Of a stretch of 64,000 nucleotides of DNA, positions 24,965-33,651 are shown one piece after another. A model generated the notes under the pieces. That model was given only the letters and a program-made list of their open reading frames with translations, did no database searches and was not told the origin of the DNA. Positions within the stretch are counted from its first letter, which is position 1; every line of letters begins with the position of its first letter. The stretch is from assembly GCA_040080145.1 (NCBI GenBank), contig JBEBJA010000077.1, forward strand, positions 1-64,000. The letters run 5' to 3'. Position numbers and translations under genes: made by a program. This stretch comes from JANXVY01 sp040080145. GTDB lineage: Bacteria; Pseudomonadota; Alphaproteobacteria; Rhizobiales; Hyphomicrobiaceae.

Positions 24965-25441
24965 TCACCGCTTCCCTTTGAACGGGGCCATGCCTGTTCG
25001 GGCGAGTTCGTCGGCGCGTTCGTTTTCGGGGTGGCCGGCGTGGCCTTTGACCCATTTCCAGGTAACGTCGTGGCGGGCGCGGGCGGCTTCCAGGCGCTGC
25101 CAGAGTTCGGCGTTCTTGACCGGCTTTTTGTCGGCGGTGCGCCAGCCGTTTTTCTTCCAGCCGTGGATCCAGGTGGTGATGCCGTTCTTGACGTAGTTGC
25201 TGTCGGTGTAAAGGGTGACGGCGCAGCGCTGCTTCAAGGCGTCGAGCGATTGAATCGCTGCCATCAACTCCATGCGGTTGTTCGTCGTATCGGCTTCGCC
25301 GCCGGAGAGTTCCTTGCGGTTTGAGCCCATGGTGAGGATCGCGCCCCATCCGCCGGGACCGGGGTTTCCAGAGCACGCGCCATCGGTGTAGATCACCACC
25401 GCTTTGGGCGGTGATGGCGGGGGGAGTTCGTCGCCTGCCAT
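24965..25441 (-). CDS. rnhA: Ribonuclease HI
   Basis: This 158-residue RNase HI degrades the RNA strand of RNA:DNA hybrids. All four acidic catalytic residues are present: Asp in VVIYTDGACSGNPG, Glu in NNRMELMAAI, Asp in LYTDSNYV and Asp in ENERADELA, with the active-site His in WVKGHAGH. The ATG at 25441 must be the start because the frames just upstream all end in TAA. There is no Shine-Dalgarno directly before it, so translation probably depends on coupling through the repeat described at 25435-25502. It is third in the ispH-thrB-rnhA unit, a conserved alphaproteobacterial order. Confidence 0.96.
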   Translation of the reverse strand: MAGDELPPPSPPKAVVIYTDGACSGNPGPGGWGAILTMGSNRKELSGGEADTTNNRMELMAAIQSLDALKQRCAVTLYTDSNYVKNGITTWIHGWKKNGWRTADKKPVKNAELWQRLEAARARHDVTWKWVKGHAGHPENERADELARTGMAPFKGKR

Positions 25442-25502
25442 TAGAAGTTGCCTGCCATTACAAAGTGTCTGCCATTACAAAGTGTCTGCCATTAGAAACT
25501 GT
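25435..25502 (-). repeat. 17-bp tandem repeat creating chained TAATG mini-ORFs between thrB and rnhA
   Basis: Four near-identical 17-bp units (plus strand CTGCCATTACAAAGTGT and variants) span the thrB-rnhA junction. Read on the minus strand, thrB ends in TAA overlapping an ATG. That ATG opens MADTL-stop (25492-25475), whose TAA overlaps the next ATG, giving MADTL-stop (25475-25458), then MAGNF-stop (25458-25441), whose TAA overlaps the rnhA ATG at 25441. Each 18-nt frame shares one base with the next, which explains the period of 17. GGTGGAG at 25509-25503 is the only Shine-Dalgarno-like sequence and serves the first ATG. Confidence 0.9.
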
Positions 25503-26460
25503 CTCCACCGTAATCGGTAATCGAGCCCGCCCGCTGGTGGAACTTCAGCCTGTCAACATAGTCGATCGGGTCGTGCGGAGTGACCAGCGCGCCAGGTGCG
25601 CGATGCAGCCAGTCGTGGGAGCGGGTCAGCAGGAAGCGCAGGCTTGCGGCGCGGGCGAGCGTGGGCAGTGCTGCGCGCTCGGCGGTCGTCAATATGCGAA
25701 CACGGTCGTAGGCGTGGAGCAGGGCGCGGCCTTTATCGACATTGAAGGAATGATCGGCTTCGAAGCACCAGGCATTGATGCAGATGGCAATGTCGTAGGC
25801 GAGCGCGTCGTTGCAGGCAAAATAGAAGTCGATCAGGCCAGACAAAACCCCGTCGGAGAAGAAGACGTTATCGGGGAACAGGTCGGCGTGGATGACGCCT
25901 TGAGGCAGGGCATCGGGGAAGCCATTGGCATGAATGGCGAGTTCGCTTTCGATCATCTGGTCCAGCCCTGGCAATATCTCGTTGGCGCGGGCTGAGAATT
26001 TTGCATACAGCGGCGGCCAGCCCTTGGGGCCCAGCGCATTGGTGCGGTACATGCCGAAATCGGCGCTGGCGAGGTGAAGCTGTGCCAGGGCTTGGCCCAG
26101 AAGCGCGCAGTGCTCGGGCTTGGGCCGTTTGACGGAAACTCCATCTAGGAAGGTGATGAGGGCTGCGCGGCGGCCATTCAGCTCGCCCAGCGTGTTGCCG
26201 TCGCGATTGCGGACGGGGACCGGACACAGCACGCCGCGGCGCGCAAGGTGTTGCTTGAGCTTGAGGAAGTACGGTAGGTCGGCTTCGTTGACGCGCTTTT
26301 CGTAGAGCGTGAGGATAAAACGATCTTTATCGGTGTGGACAAGGTAATTGGTGTTTTCGACACCTTCGGCGATGCCCTTGTAAAAGGACAACGAACCGCA
26401 ATCGTAGTGCGCAAGGAACGCGCTCAGGTCTTCATCGGAAACTTCGGTGTAAACTGCCAT
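25492..26460 (-). CDS. thrB: Homoserine kinase, APH/ThrB2 type
   Basis: This 322-residue homoserine kinase is of the aminoglycoside-phosphotransferase-like type used by alphaproteobacteria and pseudomonads, not the GHMP type of Escherichia coli. It phosphorylates homoserine in threonine synthesis. Signatures are FYKGIAEGVENTNYLV near the N-terminus, the catalytic loop GVIHADLFPDNVFF and the metal-binding GLIDFYFACND. The stop overlaps the first repeat-encoded ATG (TAATG). It starts 9 bp after ispH ends, so cotranscription is very likely. Confidence 0.95.
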   Translation of the reverse strand: MAVYTEVSDEDLSAFLAHYDCGSLSFYKGIAEGVENTNYLVHTDKDRFILTLYEKRVNEADLPYFLKLKQHLARRGVLCPVPVRNRDGNTLGELNGRRAALITFLDGVSVKRPKPEHCALLGQALAQLHLASADFGMYRTNALGPKGWPPLYAKFSARANEILPGLDQMIESELAIHANGFPDALPQGVIHADLFPDNVFFSDGVLSGLIDFYFACNDALAYDIAICINAWCFEADHSFNVDKGRALLHAYDRVRILTTAERAALPTLARAASLRFLLTRSHDWLHRAPGALVTPHDPIDYVDRLKFHQRAGSITDYGGDSF

Positions 26461-26469
26461 TGATCGCGC

Positions 26470-27483
26470 TTAACCTGCAGGACGGACGACATCGCGCAGA
26501 TCGCGCGGGATGTTGAAGGCGATATTTTCCTCTGCGGTGGTTACAACTTCAACTGTGACGTTGTAGCGGGCGCGCATGGCGTCGATGACCTCGTTGACCA
26601 ATTGCTCGGGGGCGGACGCACCTGCGGAAACGCCCAGACTCGCAATTTGACCGAGTTTATCCCACGGAATGTCTGTGGCGCGCTGGACGAGGAACGCCTT
26701 CGGGCAGCCGTTGCGTTCAGCGACTTCCACGAGGCGGAGCGAATTGGACGAGTTTGGCGCGCCAACGACGAGGAGGGCGTCGATCGTGTGCGCGATGGCT
26801 TTGACCGAGCTCTGGCGGTTGGTAGTTGCGTAACAGATGTCTTCCTTGGCGGGGCCTGCGATGAGCGGAAAACGGCTTTTCAGAATAGATACGATTTCGG
26901 CGGTGTCGTCGACGGACAGGGTGGTCTGCGTAACGTAGGCCAGTTTGGTTGTATTGGCCGGACTGAAGTCACGGGCCTGCTGAGCGGTTTCGATCAGGTG
27001 AATTGCGCCGACGGGCAGCTGGCCGATGGTTCCGACAACTTCGGGGTGGCCTTTATGCCCGATCAAAACGATGCCGTAGCCCTGCTCATGATGGCGAGCC
27101 GCCTCGTTGTGGACCTTGAAAACCAGGGGACATGTGGCGTCCAGGACAAACAGATTCCTCAACCGTGCAGCGTAGGGTACCGATTTTGCCACGCCATGGG
27201 CGGAAAAGATCACCGGCTGAGAGGTATCTGGTATTTCGTCTATTTCTTCCACAAAAACGGCACCTTTTGCCCGCAAACTTTCCACAACGAATCGATTATG
27301 GACAATCTCGTGGCGGACGTAGACGGGCGGGCCATACTTGATGAGCGCAAGTTCGACGATCTGGATGGCACGATCAACGCCGGCGCAAAACCCTCGCGGG
27401 GCCGCCAGCACGACACGGAGGGCTGGGCGTTCAGATGGGTTTCCGGTCGGTTCTCGGGAGGCGGACTGTGGCGCTGGAGTCAT
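26470..27483 (-). CDS. ispH: 4-hydroxy-3-methylbut-2-enyl diphosphate reductase
   Basis: This 337-residue IspH catalyses the last step of the MEP isoprenoid pathway, giving IPP and DMAPP. The three Fe-S cluster cysteines lie in APRGFCAGVDRAI, LDATCPLVFKVH and EDICYATTNRQ. VRHEIVHNRFVV and SAHGVAKSV supply substrate-binding His residues. About 24 extra N-terminal residues (MTPAPQSASREPTGNPSERP) are Pro/Ser-rich, and a start closer to the core is possible. It is the first gene of the ispH-thrB-rnhA unit and is divergent from the lipoprotein gene. Confidence 0.96.
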   Translation of the reverse strand: MTPAPQSASREPTGNPSERPALRVVLAAPRGFCAGVDRAIQIVELALIKYGPPVYVRHEIVHNRFVVESLRAKGAVFVEEIDEIPDTSQPVIFSAHGVAKSVPYAARLRNLFVLDATCPLVFKVHNEAARHHEQGYGIVLIGHKGHPEVVGTIGQLPVGAIHLIETAQQARDFSPANTTKLAYVTQTTLSVDDTAEIVSILKSRFPLIAGPAKEDICYATTNRQSSVKAIAHTIDALLVVGAPNSSNSLRLVEVAERNGCPKAFLVQRATDIPWDKLGQIASLGVSAGASAPEQLVNEVIDAMRARYNVTVEVVTTAEENIAFNIPRDLRDVVRPAG

Positions 27484-27709
27484 GGTTCGACCGTTTTGAA
27501 ATTTCCAAGCTCGTTCGCCGTTGTGTTAGTAGGCGAGAGCATGCAACAGGTGATACAGTTTGATGGGGACGTCGACTAGGGGCCTTAACGCTAGAGGTTT
27601 GGACGAGCGTGGCCGGGCCAACAACGGGCCGCGTGGTGTCATCTCCGCCGGTCAATCACCGTCGGGACGTAGGGAGCTTGTTAGCCTAGTGCGTGAAGTC
27701 AACGGGGGA

Positions 27710-28357
27710 ATGGGACAAGCGTTGAGGAAGGTACTTGCGATTGGCTGCATTGCCGCCGGTGCGTTTGCACTGGGCGGATGCGGCATGTCCTCGCTTACTT
27801 CCGGCCTTGGCACCAGCGTGTTCGGCAACTCTGGCTCCAAAGCTCAAAGTGACGTCAAGACCGTCTCGGAAGAACAACTTTTATCGGCCGCCAAAGCGGG
27901 CGATGGATCAGCACCAGCGGCGATCTCTGCCGACGCTGGCGGATGCCCGCGCTTCATCGTCGGCCAGCGCGACAACAACCTGACCATTTACGAAGCTGGA
28001 CGCGCCGGCGATGGCCTTGCCATCATGCATCGCGGCGAGATTACCAAGACCGGGCGCGAATGCCGGGTCGAAGCGGGCAAAGTTGTGGTGCGCTATGGGT
28101 TTGCAGGGCGCGTGCTGCTTGGCCCCAAGGGCAAGTCCGGCAACGTCAAGCTGCCCGTCACCATCACAGTGACAGACGCCAAGCGCGAAAAGATTGCGAG
28201 CGACAACTTGAAGATTGATGTCGACGTCGCCGTCGACAAACCGATCGGGTATTTCTCCGCCGTAAAGGCGATCACGATACCAATCCCTGAAGGATCGCGA
28301 CCGGGCGAGTTCGAGATCCATATCGGGTTTGATCGCGCGGTTCCCGGCGCTGGCTGA
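27710..28357 (+). CDS. Predicted outer-membrane lipoprotein of unknown function
   Basis: This is a 215-residue protein with a lipoprotein signal (LRKVLAIGCIAAGAFALGGC, lipidated Cys near residue 25). A Ser/Gly-rich stretch precedes a compact beta-rich domain (about 70-215) with ECRVEAGKVVVRYGFAGRVLLGPKGKSGNVKLPVTITVTD. I know similar lipoproteins only as hypothetical proteins of Hyphomicrobiales. The ATG at 27710 is directly preceded by GGGGGA. A GTG at 27689 with AGGGAG upstream is an equally good start. It is divergent from ispH, and the next gene begins about 150 bp downstream. Confidence 0.75.
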   Translation: MGQALRKVLAIGCIAAGAFALGGCGMSSLTSGLGTSVFGNSGSKAQSDVKTVSEEQLLSAAKAGDGSAPAAISADAGGCPRFIVGQRDNNLTIYEAGRAGDGLAIMHRGEITKTGRECRVEAGKVVVRYGFAGRVLLGPKGKSGNVKLPVTITVTDAKREKIASDNLKIDVDVAVDKPIGYFSAVKAITIPIPEGSRPGEFEIHIGFDRAVPGAG

Positions 28358-28462
28358 CCTGCGGGCGTTGTCGTTTATTGACAGCGCCGTTCGTATCCCT
28401 GACAAGTTGAGCTCAAATTTGCATCATGCGCTGGATCAGGATGCGGGTCCGGCCGCCGCCAG

Positions 28463-28494
28463 TTTGCGGCTCTACCCATTTGCGGCTCTACCCA
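28463..28494. repeat. 16-bp perfect tandem duplication
   Basis: TTTGCGGCTCTACCCA occurs twice in direct contact, 18 bp before the aminotransferase ATG. It looks like a slippage duplication in the leader region. Confidence 0.8.
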
Positions 28495-28511
28495 GAAGGC
28501 AACACGAGCTA

Positions 28512-29753
28512 ATGACGACGATGCCGACGGACCCCAATCAAGCTGCCGAACCACGCTATGCCCGCCGCGCCGATGGCATGAAGGCGTCTGAAATCCGCGA
28601 ACTGCTCAAGGTGCTCGACCGGCCCGGGATCATCTCGTTTGGTGGCGGTATTCCAGACCCCGTGCTGTTTCCAGCCGACGAAGCGAAGGCTGCCTATTCG
28701 GCGATCCTCTCCGACCCGGTCAGCATGAAGGGTGGATTGCAGTACTCGGTCAGCGAAGGGTATCAGCCGCTGCGCGAATGGATCGTCAAGCACATGGGAA
28801 CGCTCGGGGTGCCGTGCACGCCCGACAACATCGTGGTGACGTCTGGCTCGCAGCAGGCACTCGAATTTCTCGGCAAGCTGTTTTTGACAGCGGGCGATAC
28901 CGCCCTGGTCGAAGCGCCGACGTATCTTGGCGCGCTGCAGGCGTTTTCGGCCTACGAGCCGCGCTATGACACGCTCACCCCGGAGCAGAGCAACCGCACG
29001 CCGCAATCTTATGTGGATGCGGCGAGCCAAAATGGCGGGTCGGTCAAGTTCTTGTACGTCGTGCCGGATTTCGCAAATCCTACGGGCAAGACGCTGACGC
29101 GGGCGGCGCGCAATGGGCTTCTCGAGCTGTCCGACAGCCTTGACGCGCCGATCTTTGAAGATACCGCCTATAGCGCACTGCGGTTTGAAGGCGAGCAATT
29201 GCCGCCGATCCAGGCGCTCGACGTGGCGCGGCAAGGTGGCGACATCAACCGCTCTCGGGTCATCTATTGCGGGACGTTTTCCAAGACGCTGACGCCGGGC
29301 CTGCGGATCGGCTGGGTGTGCGCGTCGGAAGCGATCGTGCGGCGCGTGGTGCTCATCAAGCAGGCGTCGGATCTCAATACGTCAAACATCAATCAGATGG
29401 TCATGTATCAGCTGGCGTCCGGCACCTACGACCGGCAGGTGGCGCAGGCGCGCACGCTGTACTCGGGCCGGCGGACGGCGATGCTCAAGGCGCTGGAAGA
29501 GCACATGCCAGAGGGCGTGACCTGGACCAAGCCGGAGGGAGGGTTGTTCGTCTGGCTTACGCTGCCGCCTAGGTATAACGGCAAGACGTTACTCAAGCGG
29601 GCGGTCGAAGAGTTCAACGTCGCGTTCGTTCCGGGGTCGGCGTTCTATGCCGACGGCCAGGGGCTGAACACGATCCGGCTCAGTTATTCGCTGCCTAACG
29701 AGCAGATGATCGCCGAGGGCGTCAAGCGGCTGGGGCAATTGCTGGCGGGTTGA
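28512..29753 (+). CDS. PLP-dependent aminotransferase, class I/II (2-aminoadipate/MocR-like subgroup)
   Basis: This 413-residue fold-type I aminotransferase has the PLP-lysine motif YCGTFSKTLTPGLRIGWV. Other conserved blocks are VTSGSQQALEF, VPDFANPTG, IFEDTAYSALRF and LSYSLPNEQMIAEGVKRLG. Sequence style matches the LysN/2-aminoadipate or valine-pyruvate group rather than AspC, so it probably transaminates a branched or long-chain amino acid. The exact substrate is not clear. The ATG at 28512 was chosen because the longer frame (from 28329) overlaps the lipoprotein gene and contains the tandem duplication. Confidence 0.88.
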   Translation: MTTMPTDPNQAAEPRYARRADGMKASEIRELLKVLDRPGIISFGGGIPDPVLFPADEAKAAYSAILSDPVSMKGGLQYSVSEGYQPLREWIVKHMGTLGVPCTPDNIVVTSGSQQALEFLGKLFLTAGDTALVEAPTYLGALQAFSAYEPRYDTLTPEQSNRTPQSYVDAASQNGGSVKFLYVVPDFANPTGKTLTRAARNGLLELSDSLDAPIFEDTAYSALRFEGEQLPPIQALDVARQGGDINRSRVIYCGTFSKTLTPGLRIGWVCASEAIVRRVVLIKQASDLNTSNINQMVMYQLASGTYDRQVAQARTLYSGRRTAMLKALEEHMPEGVTWTKPEGGLFVWLTLPPRYNGKTLLKRAVEEFNVAFVPGSAFYADGQGLNTIRLSYSLPNEQMIAEGVKRLGQLLAG

Positions 29754-29787
29754 AAGTTGGCCTTCCTAAGGGATCGCATCCCACCAA

Positions 29788-29931
29788 CGTCATGTCCGCG
29801 AAGGTGGCCACCCACGACATGTTGGAGCTTGAATGACGACAGTTTATTGCGGCCCAGTAGCGCCTGCTGCCCCTTTTTTTCCCCGTCTTTGCTAATGGCT
29901 GCCGTGGGTGGCCGCCTACGCGGCCATGACG
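29788..29931. repeat. Inverted pair of REP-like R4 units
   Basis: A unit at 29788-29816 and a unit at 29903-29931 are inverted copies of the same 29-nt sequence, also found at 22863. Each can form a TGGCC/GGCCA hairpin, and the two can pair with each other over about 29 bp. The 86-nt spacer shows no gene. The pair sits 3' of the aminotransferase, 49 bp before the flavin reductase-like gene. Confidence 0.75.
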
Positions 29932-29979
29932 AAAATGGGGGGGCCAATATGTGCGCTGGCGTGAGACGAAGGGGTTTCC

Positions 29980-30600
29980 ATGCAGATCGACCCATCGCAG
30001 CAGACCAAGGCTGACAATTACAAGCTGTTGACGAACCTCGTCGTGCCGCGGCCGATTGCTTGGGTGACGAGCGTTGATCCGGGCGGGACTGTGAACCTTG
30101 CGCCGTTCAGCTTTTTCAACGCGGTCAGCAGCGACCCGATGTATGTCGTCGTCAGCGTGGGTAGCCGTGACGACGGCATGCCGAAGGACACTGCCGCCAA
30201 CATCACGGCGACCGGCGAATTCGTGGTCAACCTCGTGACCGAAGACCTGGTGGAGCCAATGTCTGTCTCTGCTGCGGACTTTCCGCCCGAGGTGAGCGAA
30301 GTCATCGCGGCCAATCTGCAGACGGCGCCGTCCGCCAAGATCAAGCCGCCGCGGCTGCTGCAGGCGCAAGCGAGCCTCGAGTGCAAGCTGTACAAGGCGG
30401 AGCCGTTGGGTGCTTACACGCTGTTCATCGGCGAGGTGGTGATGTTTCACGTCGCCGATGCGCTGGTTGGACCACGGCTGCGGATCAACGGGTTCGAGCC
30501 GCTGGGACGGATGGGGTCGCCGTCGGTCTACTGCCGGACGCGCGACCGGTTTGATTTTGGCCGCATCAGCTATGCCGACTGGAAGAAGCGGAGGGATTGA
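29980..30600 (+). CDS. Flavin reductase-like FMN-binding split-barrel protein
   Basis: This 206-residue protein belongs to the flavin reductase-like family with the FMN-binding split-barrel fold. Family blocks are LVVPRPIAWVTSVDPGGTVNLAPFSFFNAVSSDPMYVVVSVG, the NLV motif FVVNLV, and LECKLYKAEPLGAYTLFIGEVV. Members use FMN in reductase or oxygenase partnerships or have unknown roles. It is monocistronic, ends with a normal TGA and converges with oxyR. The physiological partner is not visible in the neighbourhood. Confidence 0.88.
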   Translation: MQIDPSQQTKADNYKLLTNLVVPRPIAWVTSVDPGGTVNLAPFSFFNAVSSDPMYVVVSVGSRDDGMPKDTAANITATGEFVVNLVTEDLVEPMSVSAADFPPEVSEVIAANLQTAPSAKIKPPRLLQAQASLECKLYKAEPLGAYTLFIGEVVMFHVADALVGPRLRINGFEPLGRMGSPSVYCRTRDRFDFGRISYADWKKRRD

Positions 30601-30668
30601 GTGTTTCCGCTCTTAGTGGAACGGCGGAAAGGCTATGGCACTTTGCATTACCTTGCCTCGTTTCGGCC

Positions 30669-31577
30669 TTACCCCTTCTTCCCCGGCTTCCTTGACGCCA
30701 TCAACATCCGCCCCAACTCCTTGAAATCCGCACCCCTTGGTGACGTCGTCCGCCACGCGAGCCCCAGCGTGCGAAACGGCTCGGGCGTCACAAACCGCAC
30801 CACCCGCACGCCGCGCCCCTGCGCCTCGATATCGAGACAAATCTCGGGCAGCAGCGTGATCCCATGCCCCGCCGCCACCATCCCGGCGACCGTCGCCAGG
30901 CTCGAAACTCCGAACGTATTGACCGTATTAACCTGCTTCAAGTCGCAATAGGCCAGCGCTTGGTCGCGCAGGCAGTGCCCCTCTTCCAGCAGCAGCAATC
31001 GCTCGCCAGCCACCATCTCCCGTGTCGCCCGCAGCCGTGCCTCCAGCGGATACGCCTCGGGTACCGCCAGCAAGAACCGGTCGTCAAACAACGGCAACGT
31101 CATGCAGTCCACGCCCGTCACGGGTAACGCGAGCAGCAGCACATCGAGCTTGCCCTCACTTAACTCATCGAGCAGCGGTTTGGTCTGCGTCTCCCGCACA
31201 TGCAGTTGCAGCGATGGATATGCAGCCTTCAATTCCGCCAGCAGCCCCGGCAACAGGTATGGCGCAACGGAGGGAATAACGCCCAGCCGCAGCGGTCCCG
31301 TCATCAACGCGTGACCATGCAGACATTCCGACACTAGATCGTCGACATCCGCCAGCACCCGCGCTGCGCGCGCCGCAACCGCCTCGCCCGCAACCGTCAG
31401 CCGTAAGCCCGACCGTGCCCGCTCGATCAATATCGTCCCAAGCGATCCCTCAAGCTCTTGGATTTGCATCGACAAAGCCGGCTGCGTCACACAGCACGCA
31501 TCTGCTGCCCGCCCGAAATGTAGATGCTTGGCGACCGCCTCGAAGTATTTCAGTTGCTTGAGCGTGACCGGATGCAT
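30669..31577 (-). CDS. oxyR: LysR-family hydrogen-peroxide sensor OxyR
   Basis: This 302-residue LysR regulator has an N-terminal winged HTH (LKQLKYFEAVAKHLHFGRAADACCVTQPALSMQIQELE). The C-terminal sensor domain contains EEGHCLRDQALAYC, with the two redox cysteines at 202 and 211, the same spacing as C199/C208 of Escherichia coli OxyR. TFGVSSLATVAGMVAAGHGITLLP is also conserved. It should form a disulfide on exposure to H2O2 and activate antioxidant genes. None of the usual targets, such as a catalase or ahpC, is next to it here. The ATG at 31577 matches family starts. Confidence 0.93.
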   Translation of the reverse strand: MHPVTLKQLKYFEAVAKHLHFGRAADACCVTQPALSMQIQELEGSLGTILIERARSGLRLTVAGEAVAARAARVLADVDDLVSECLHGHALMTGPLRLGVIPSVAPYLLPGLLAELKAAYPSLQLHVRETQTKPLLDELSEGKLDVLLLALPVTGVDCMTLPLFDDRFLLAVPEAYPLEARLRATREMVAGERLLLLEEGHCLRDQALAYCDLKQVNTVNTFGVSSLATVAGMVAAGHGITLLPEICLDIEAQGRGVRVVRFVTPEPFRTLGLAWRTTSPRGADFKELGRMLMASRKPGKKG

Positions 31578-31875
31578 AAGCCCGCCTGATCGTGAACTAC
31601 AGAACATACGATTAGCGCTGATCGTCCCGCCGCGCTACACCGAGATCATCACTGCTGCTCGCTCACCATCAAGCAAACCATGCACGAGACCTCAAAAACC
31701 TCGCGTCTTGGAGGCGCTCTGCCCGTTCGCCGAAACGGGCGGGGCGTTTTCAATTGCGTGTTGTCATAAATGCTGATGGGTCTTGGAAGCTGCGCTTCCC
31801 AGCGGGGCGTGAGGCTGGCCCCACCGCTTGCATAGCAAGCAACACACTTTCCACACCGCGCGCAGACGGGAAAAA

Positions 31876-32406
31876 CTAAACGCCAACCCTCACCGCACGC
31901 GCCACAATCACTTCGGTGGTCTCATACCGCGCAAAGCCGAACGCCGCGAACTCGTCGCCGACCGCCCCAGCATGCACCCCTAACAACCGCAGTGCCATGT
32001 TCACCGGCCGCAGCGACCGTTGCCGGTTCTCGCCCGCCTGCAGCACATTCGGCTTCATCGCCAGCGCACCATCTATCCAAACCGCCGCCACCTGCTCGAC
32101 CGCCCCCCCGGCATGCCCCGTCTCGATCCACGCCAGCGCCGACCCTAGCGACGCCCGCGCGGCACACGCCATATCCGTTGTGGTCAGCAGCGGCGCCAAT
32201 TCCGCCCCTTCGCCGAACTCTATCCATTCGCCCGTCCCATTGACGCGGTGCAACCCATCATGCACCTCGTCTGTCAACGGCAGCGCGAACACACTCGCAC
32301 CGGGCGTCAGCGCAAACGCCTGAGCCACTGGCACCAATCCGACGATCACGCGCAAAGCGGCCTTCGTTCCCACGAACAACCGCACTCGATGCTCTCCCTC
32401 GATCAT
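31876..32406 (-). CDS. Hypothetical protein, probably cotranscribed with the SDR gene
   Basis: This 176-residue protein is one I do not recognise. It has no signal peptide or clear membrane helix. It is Ala/Gly/Val-rich with segments EWIEFGEGAELAPLLTTTDMACAARASLGSALAWIETGHAGG and LRLLGVHAGAVGDEFAAFGFARYETTEVIVARAVRVGV. The frame has coding-like codon use and begins 27 bp after the SDR stop, on the same strand. Function cannot be inferred. The roughly 300 bp downstream, up to oxyR, holds only weak GC-rich hairpins (for example 31721-31740). Confidence 0.6.
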   Translation of the reverse strand: MIEGEHRVRLFVGTKAALRVIVGLVPVAQAFALTPGASVFALPLTDEVHDGLHRVNGTGEWIEFGEGAELAPLLTTTDMACAARASLGSALAWIETGHAGGAVEQVAAVWIDGALAMKPNVLQAGENRQRSLRPVNMALRLLGVHAGAVGDEFAAFGFARYETTEVIVARAVRVGV

Positions 32407-32433
32407 CGCCAGCCCCTGCTCACCAGACGTCCA

Positions 32434-33150
32434 TCACCACGCAATCGGCTTCTTGTCGCGGAAAAATGCTCCCGTCGGCCCATCATCCGGGAGCATCGCC
32501 AGCCACACGGCCGTCTCCGCACCCTGCTCGACCGTTCGCGGCGCATCCTGTCCGCCCATATCTGTCTTGACCCACCCTGGACACATGGAATTCACCTTGA
32601 TCGCCCCTGCGCCCAATTCCGCCGCGAGCGTCCGCGTCAATGCATTCAGCGCCGCCTTCGACATCCTGTAGGCCGGATGCTCAGCCCCCATTTCGCTCAG
32701 CTGCCCCATTCCCGACGACATGTTCACTATCCGCCCATAGCCCTGATCGCGCATCACCGGCAGCACAGCCTGGCTCATCGCCAATGGCCCAAAGAGGTTC
32801 ACCTCAAAAGTCGCCCGCATCACATCCAGGCCAACACTCGACGCGACAAAATCCGGCGTACCGGAATGCTCAAGCATCACGCCCGCATTATTGATCAGAA
32901 TATCGACCCGCCCGAACAGCCCCATCGTCTCGGCAACCGCCGCCCGAATGCTTGCCGTATCGGTGACGTCCAGCGCCACGACCGGCGCAACGAGCCCCTC
33001 GCCCGCCAGCGGTTCGGCCGCAACCTTGCCTTTCTCAAGCGACCGCGACCCCAGCACCGTCATGACCCCAAGCCGCGCCAATTGCCGTGCAATCTCCAAC
33101 CCGATCCCGCGATTAGCACCCGTCACCAATGCAACCCGTGTTTCCGCCAT
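32434..33150 (-). CDS. Short-chain dehydrogenase/reductase
   Basis: This 238-residue classical SDR has the NAD(P)-binding motif TGANRGIG at residues 9-16, DVTD, NNAGV and the catalytic Ser in MSSGMGQ. Tyr/Lys are in YRMSKAALNALTRTLA, and PGWVKTDMGG follows. The pattern is close to carbonyl reductase-like SDRs (Arg after TGAN suggests NADPH). The C-terminus PTGAFFRDKKPIAW is also typical of that group. The substrate is unknown. The ATG at 33150 follows GAGGG. It sits 9 bp after the DUF486 gene and is probably part of the same transcript. Confidence 0.88.
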   Translation of the reverse strand: MAETRVALVTGANRGIGLEIARQLARLGVMTVLGSRSLEKGKVAAEPLAGEGLVAPVVALDVTDTASIRAAVAETMGLFGRVDILINNAGVMLEHSGTPDFVASSVGLDVMRATFEVNLFGPLAMSQAVLPVMRDQGYGRIVNMSSGMGQLSEMGAEHPAYRMSKAALNALTRTLAAELGAGAIKVNSMCPGWVKTDMGGQDAPRTVEQGAETAVWLAMLPDDGPTGAFFRDKKPIAW

Positions 33151-33159
33151 GGTCAACCC

Positions 33160-33531
33160 TCACGCCTTCCCCGAGAAAATAATACCGGCCCCTATTACAA
33201 TAAAGGCGAACCCGGCAGCATGCCGCCACGTCAACGCCTCCTGCAGATAGCTCACCGAAAAAATCGCAAAGACAGTTAGCGTCACAACTTCCTGGATCGT
33301 CTTCAGTTCCGCCGCTGAATAGACGCTAGATCCAAACCGGTTGGCCGGCACCGCAAAACAATACTCGACCAGCGCAATCCCCCACGACGCGGCTATAGCG
33401 ACCAGAAGTGGACTTTCCTTGAATTTCAAATGCCCATACCAGGCAAACGTCATAAACAAATTGAAGCAGACCAGCAGCACAACCGGCGACACATACGCCC
33501 AAATTCCCGTACCAAAAGGATTGTTCACCAT
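33160..33531 (-). CDS. DUF486/DMT-family small membrane protein
   Basis: This 123-residue protein has four predicted membrane helices and the DUF486 signatures FMTFAWYGHLKF, ASWGIALVEYCFAVPANRFG and LKTIQEVVTLTVFAIFSVSYLQEALTWRHAAGF. DUF486 resembles half of a drug/metabolite transporter and may dimerise, but no substrate is established. The ATG at 33531 was chosen because the upstream 27 codons carry no family sequence and look non-coding. It is first in a likely three-gene unit with the SDR and the hypothetical gene. Confidence 0.86.
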   Translation of the reverse strand: MVNNPFGTGIWAYVSPVVLLVCFNLFMTFAWYGHLKFKESPLLVAIAASWGIALVEYCFAVPANRFGSSVYSAAELKTIQEVVTLTVFAIFSVSYLQEALTWRHAAGFAFIVIGAGIIFSGKA

Positions 33532-33651
33532 CAAAAGCCCCCGTCGTAGCGCGGGCACCGATCGGCAGCCGAGCGCACAGCAAACAGACACAAAAAAACG
33601 GGCACCCCGCAAGAGGCACCCGTCCTTTATTCGCCAGAGCGTGAGCCCGGA

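Noticed and set aside
25435..25502. Short direct repeats considered as a CRISPR remnant
   Set aside because: The units are contiguous with no spacers and are fully explained by duplicated stop/start junctions.
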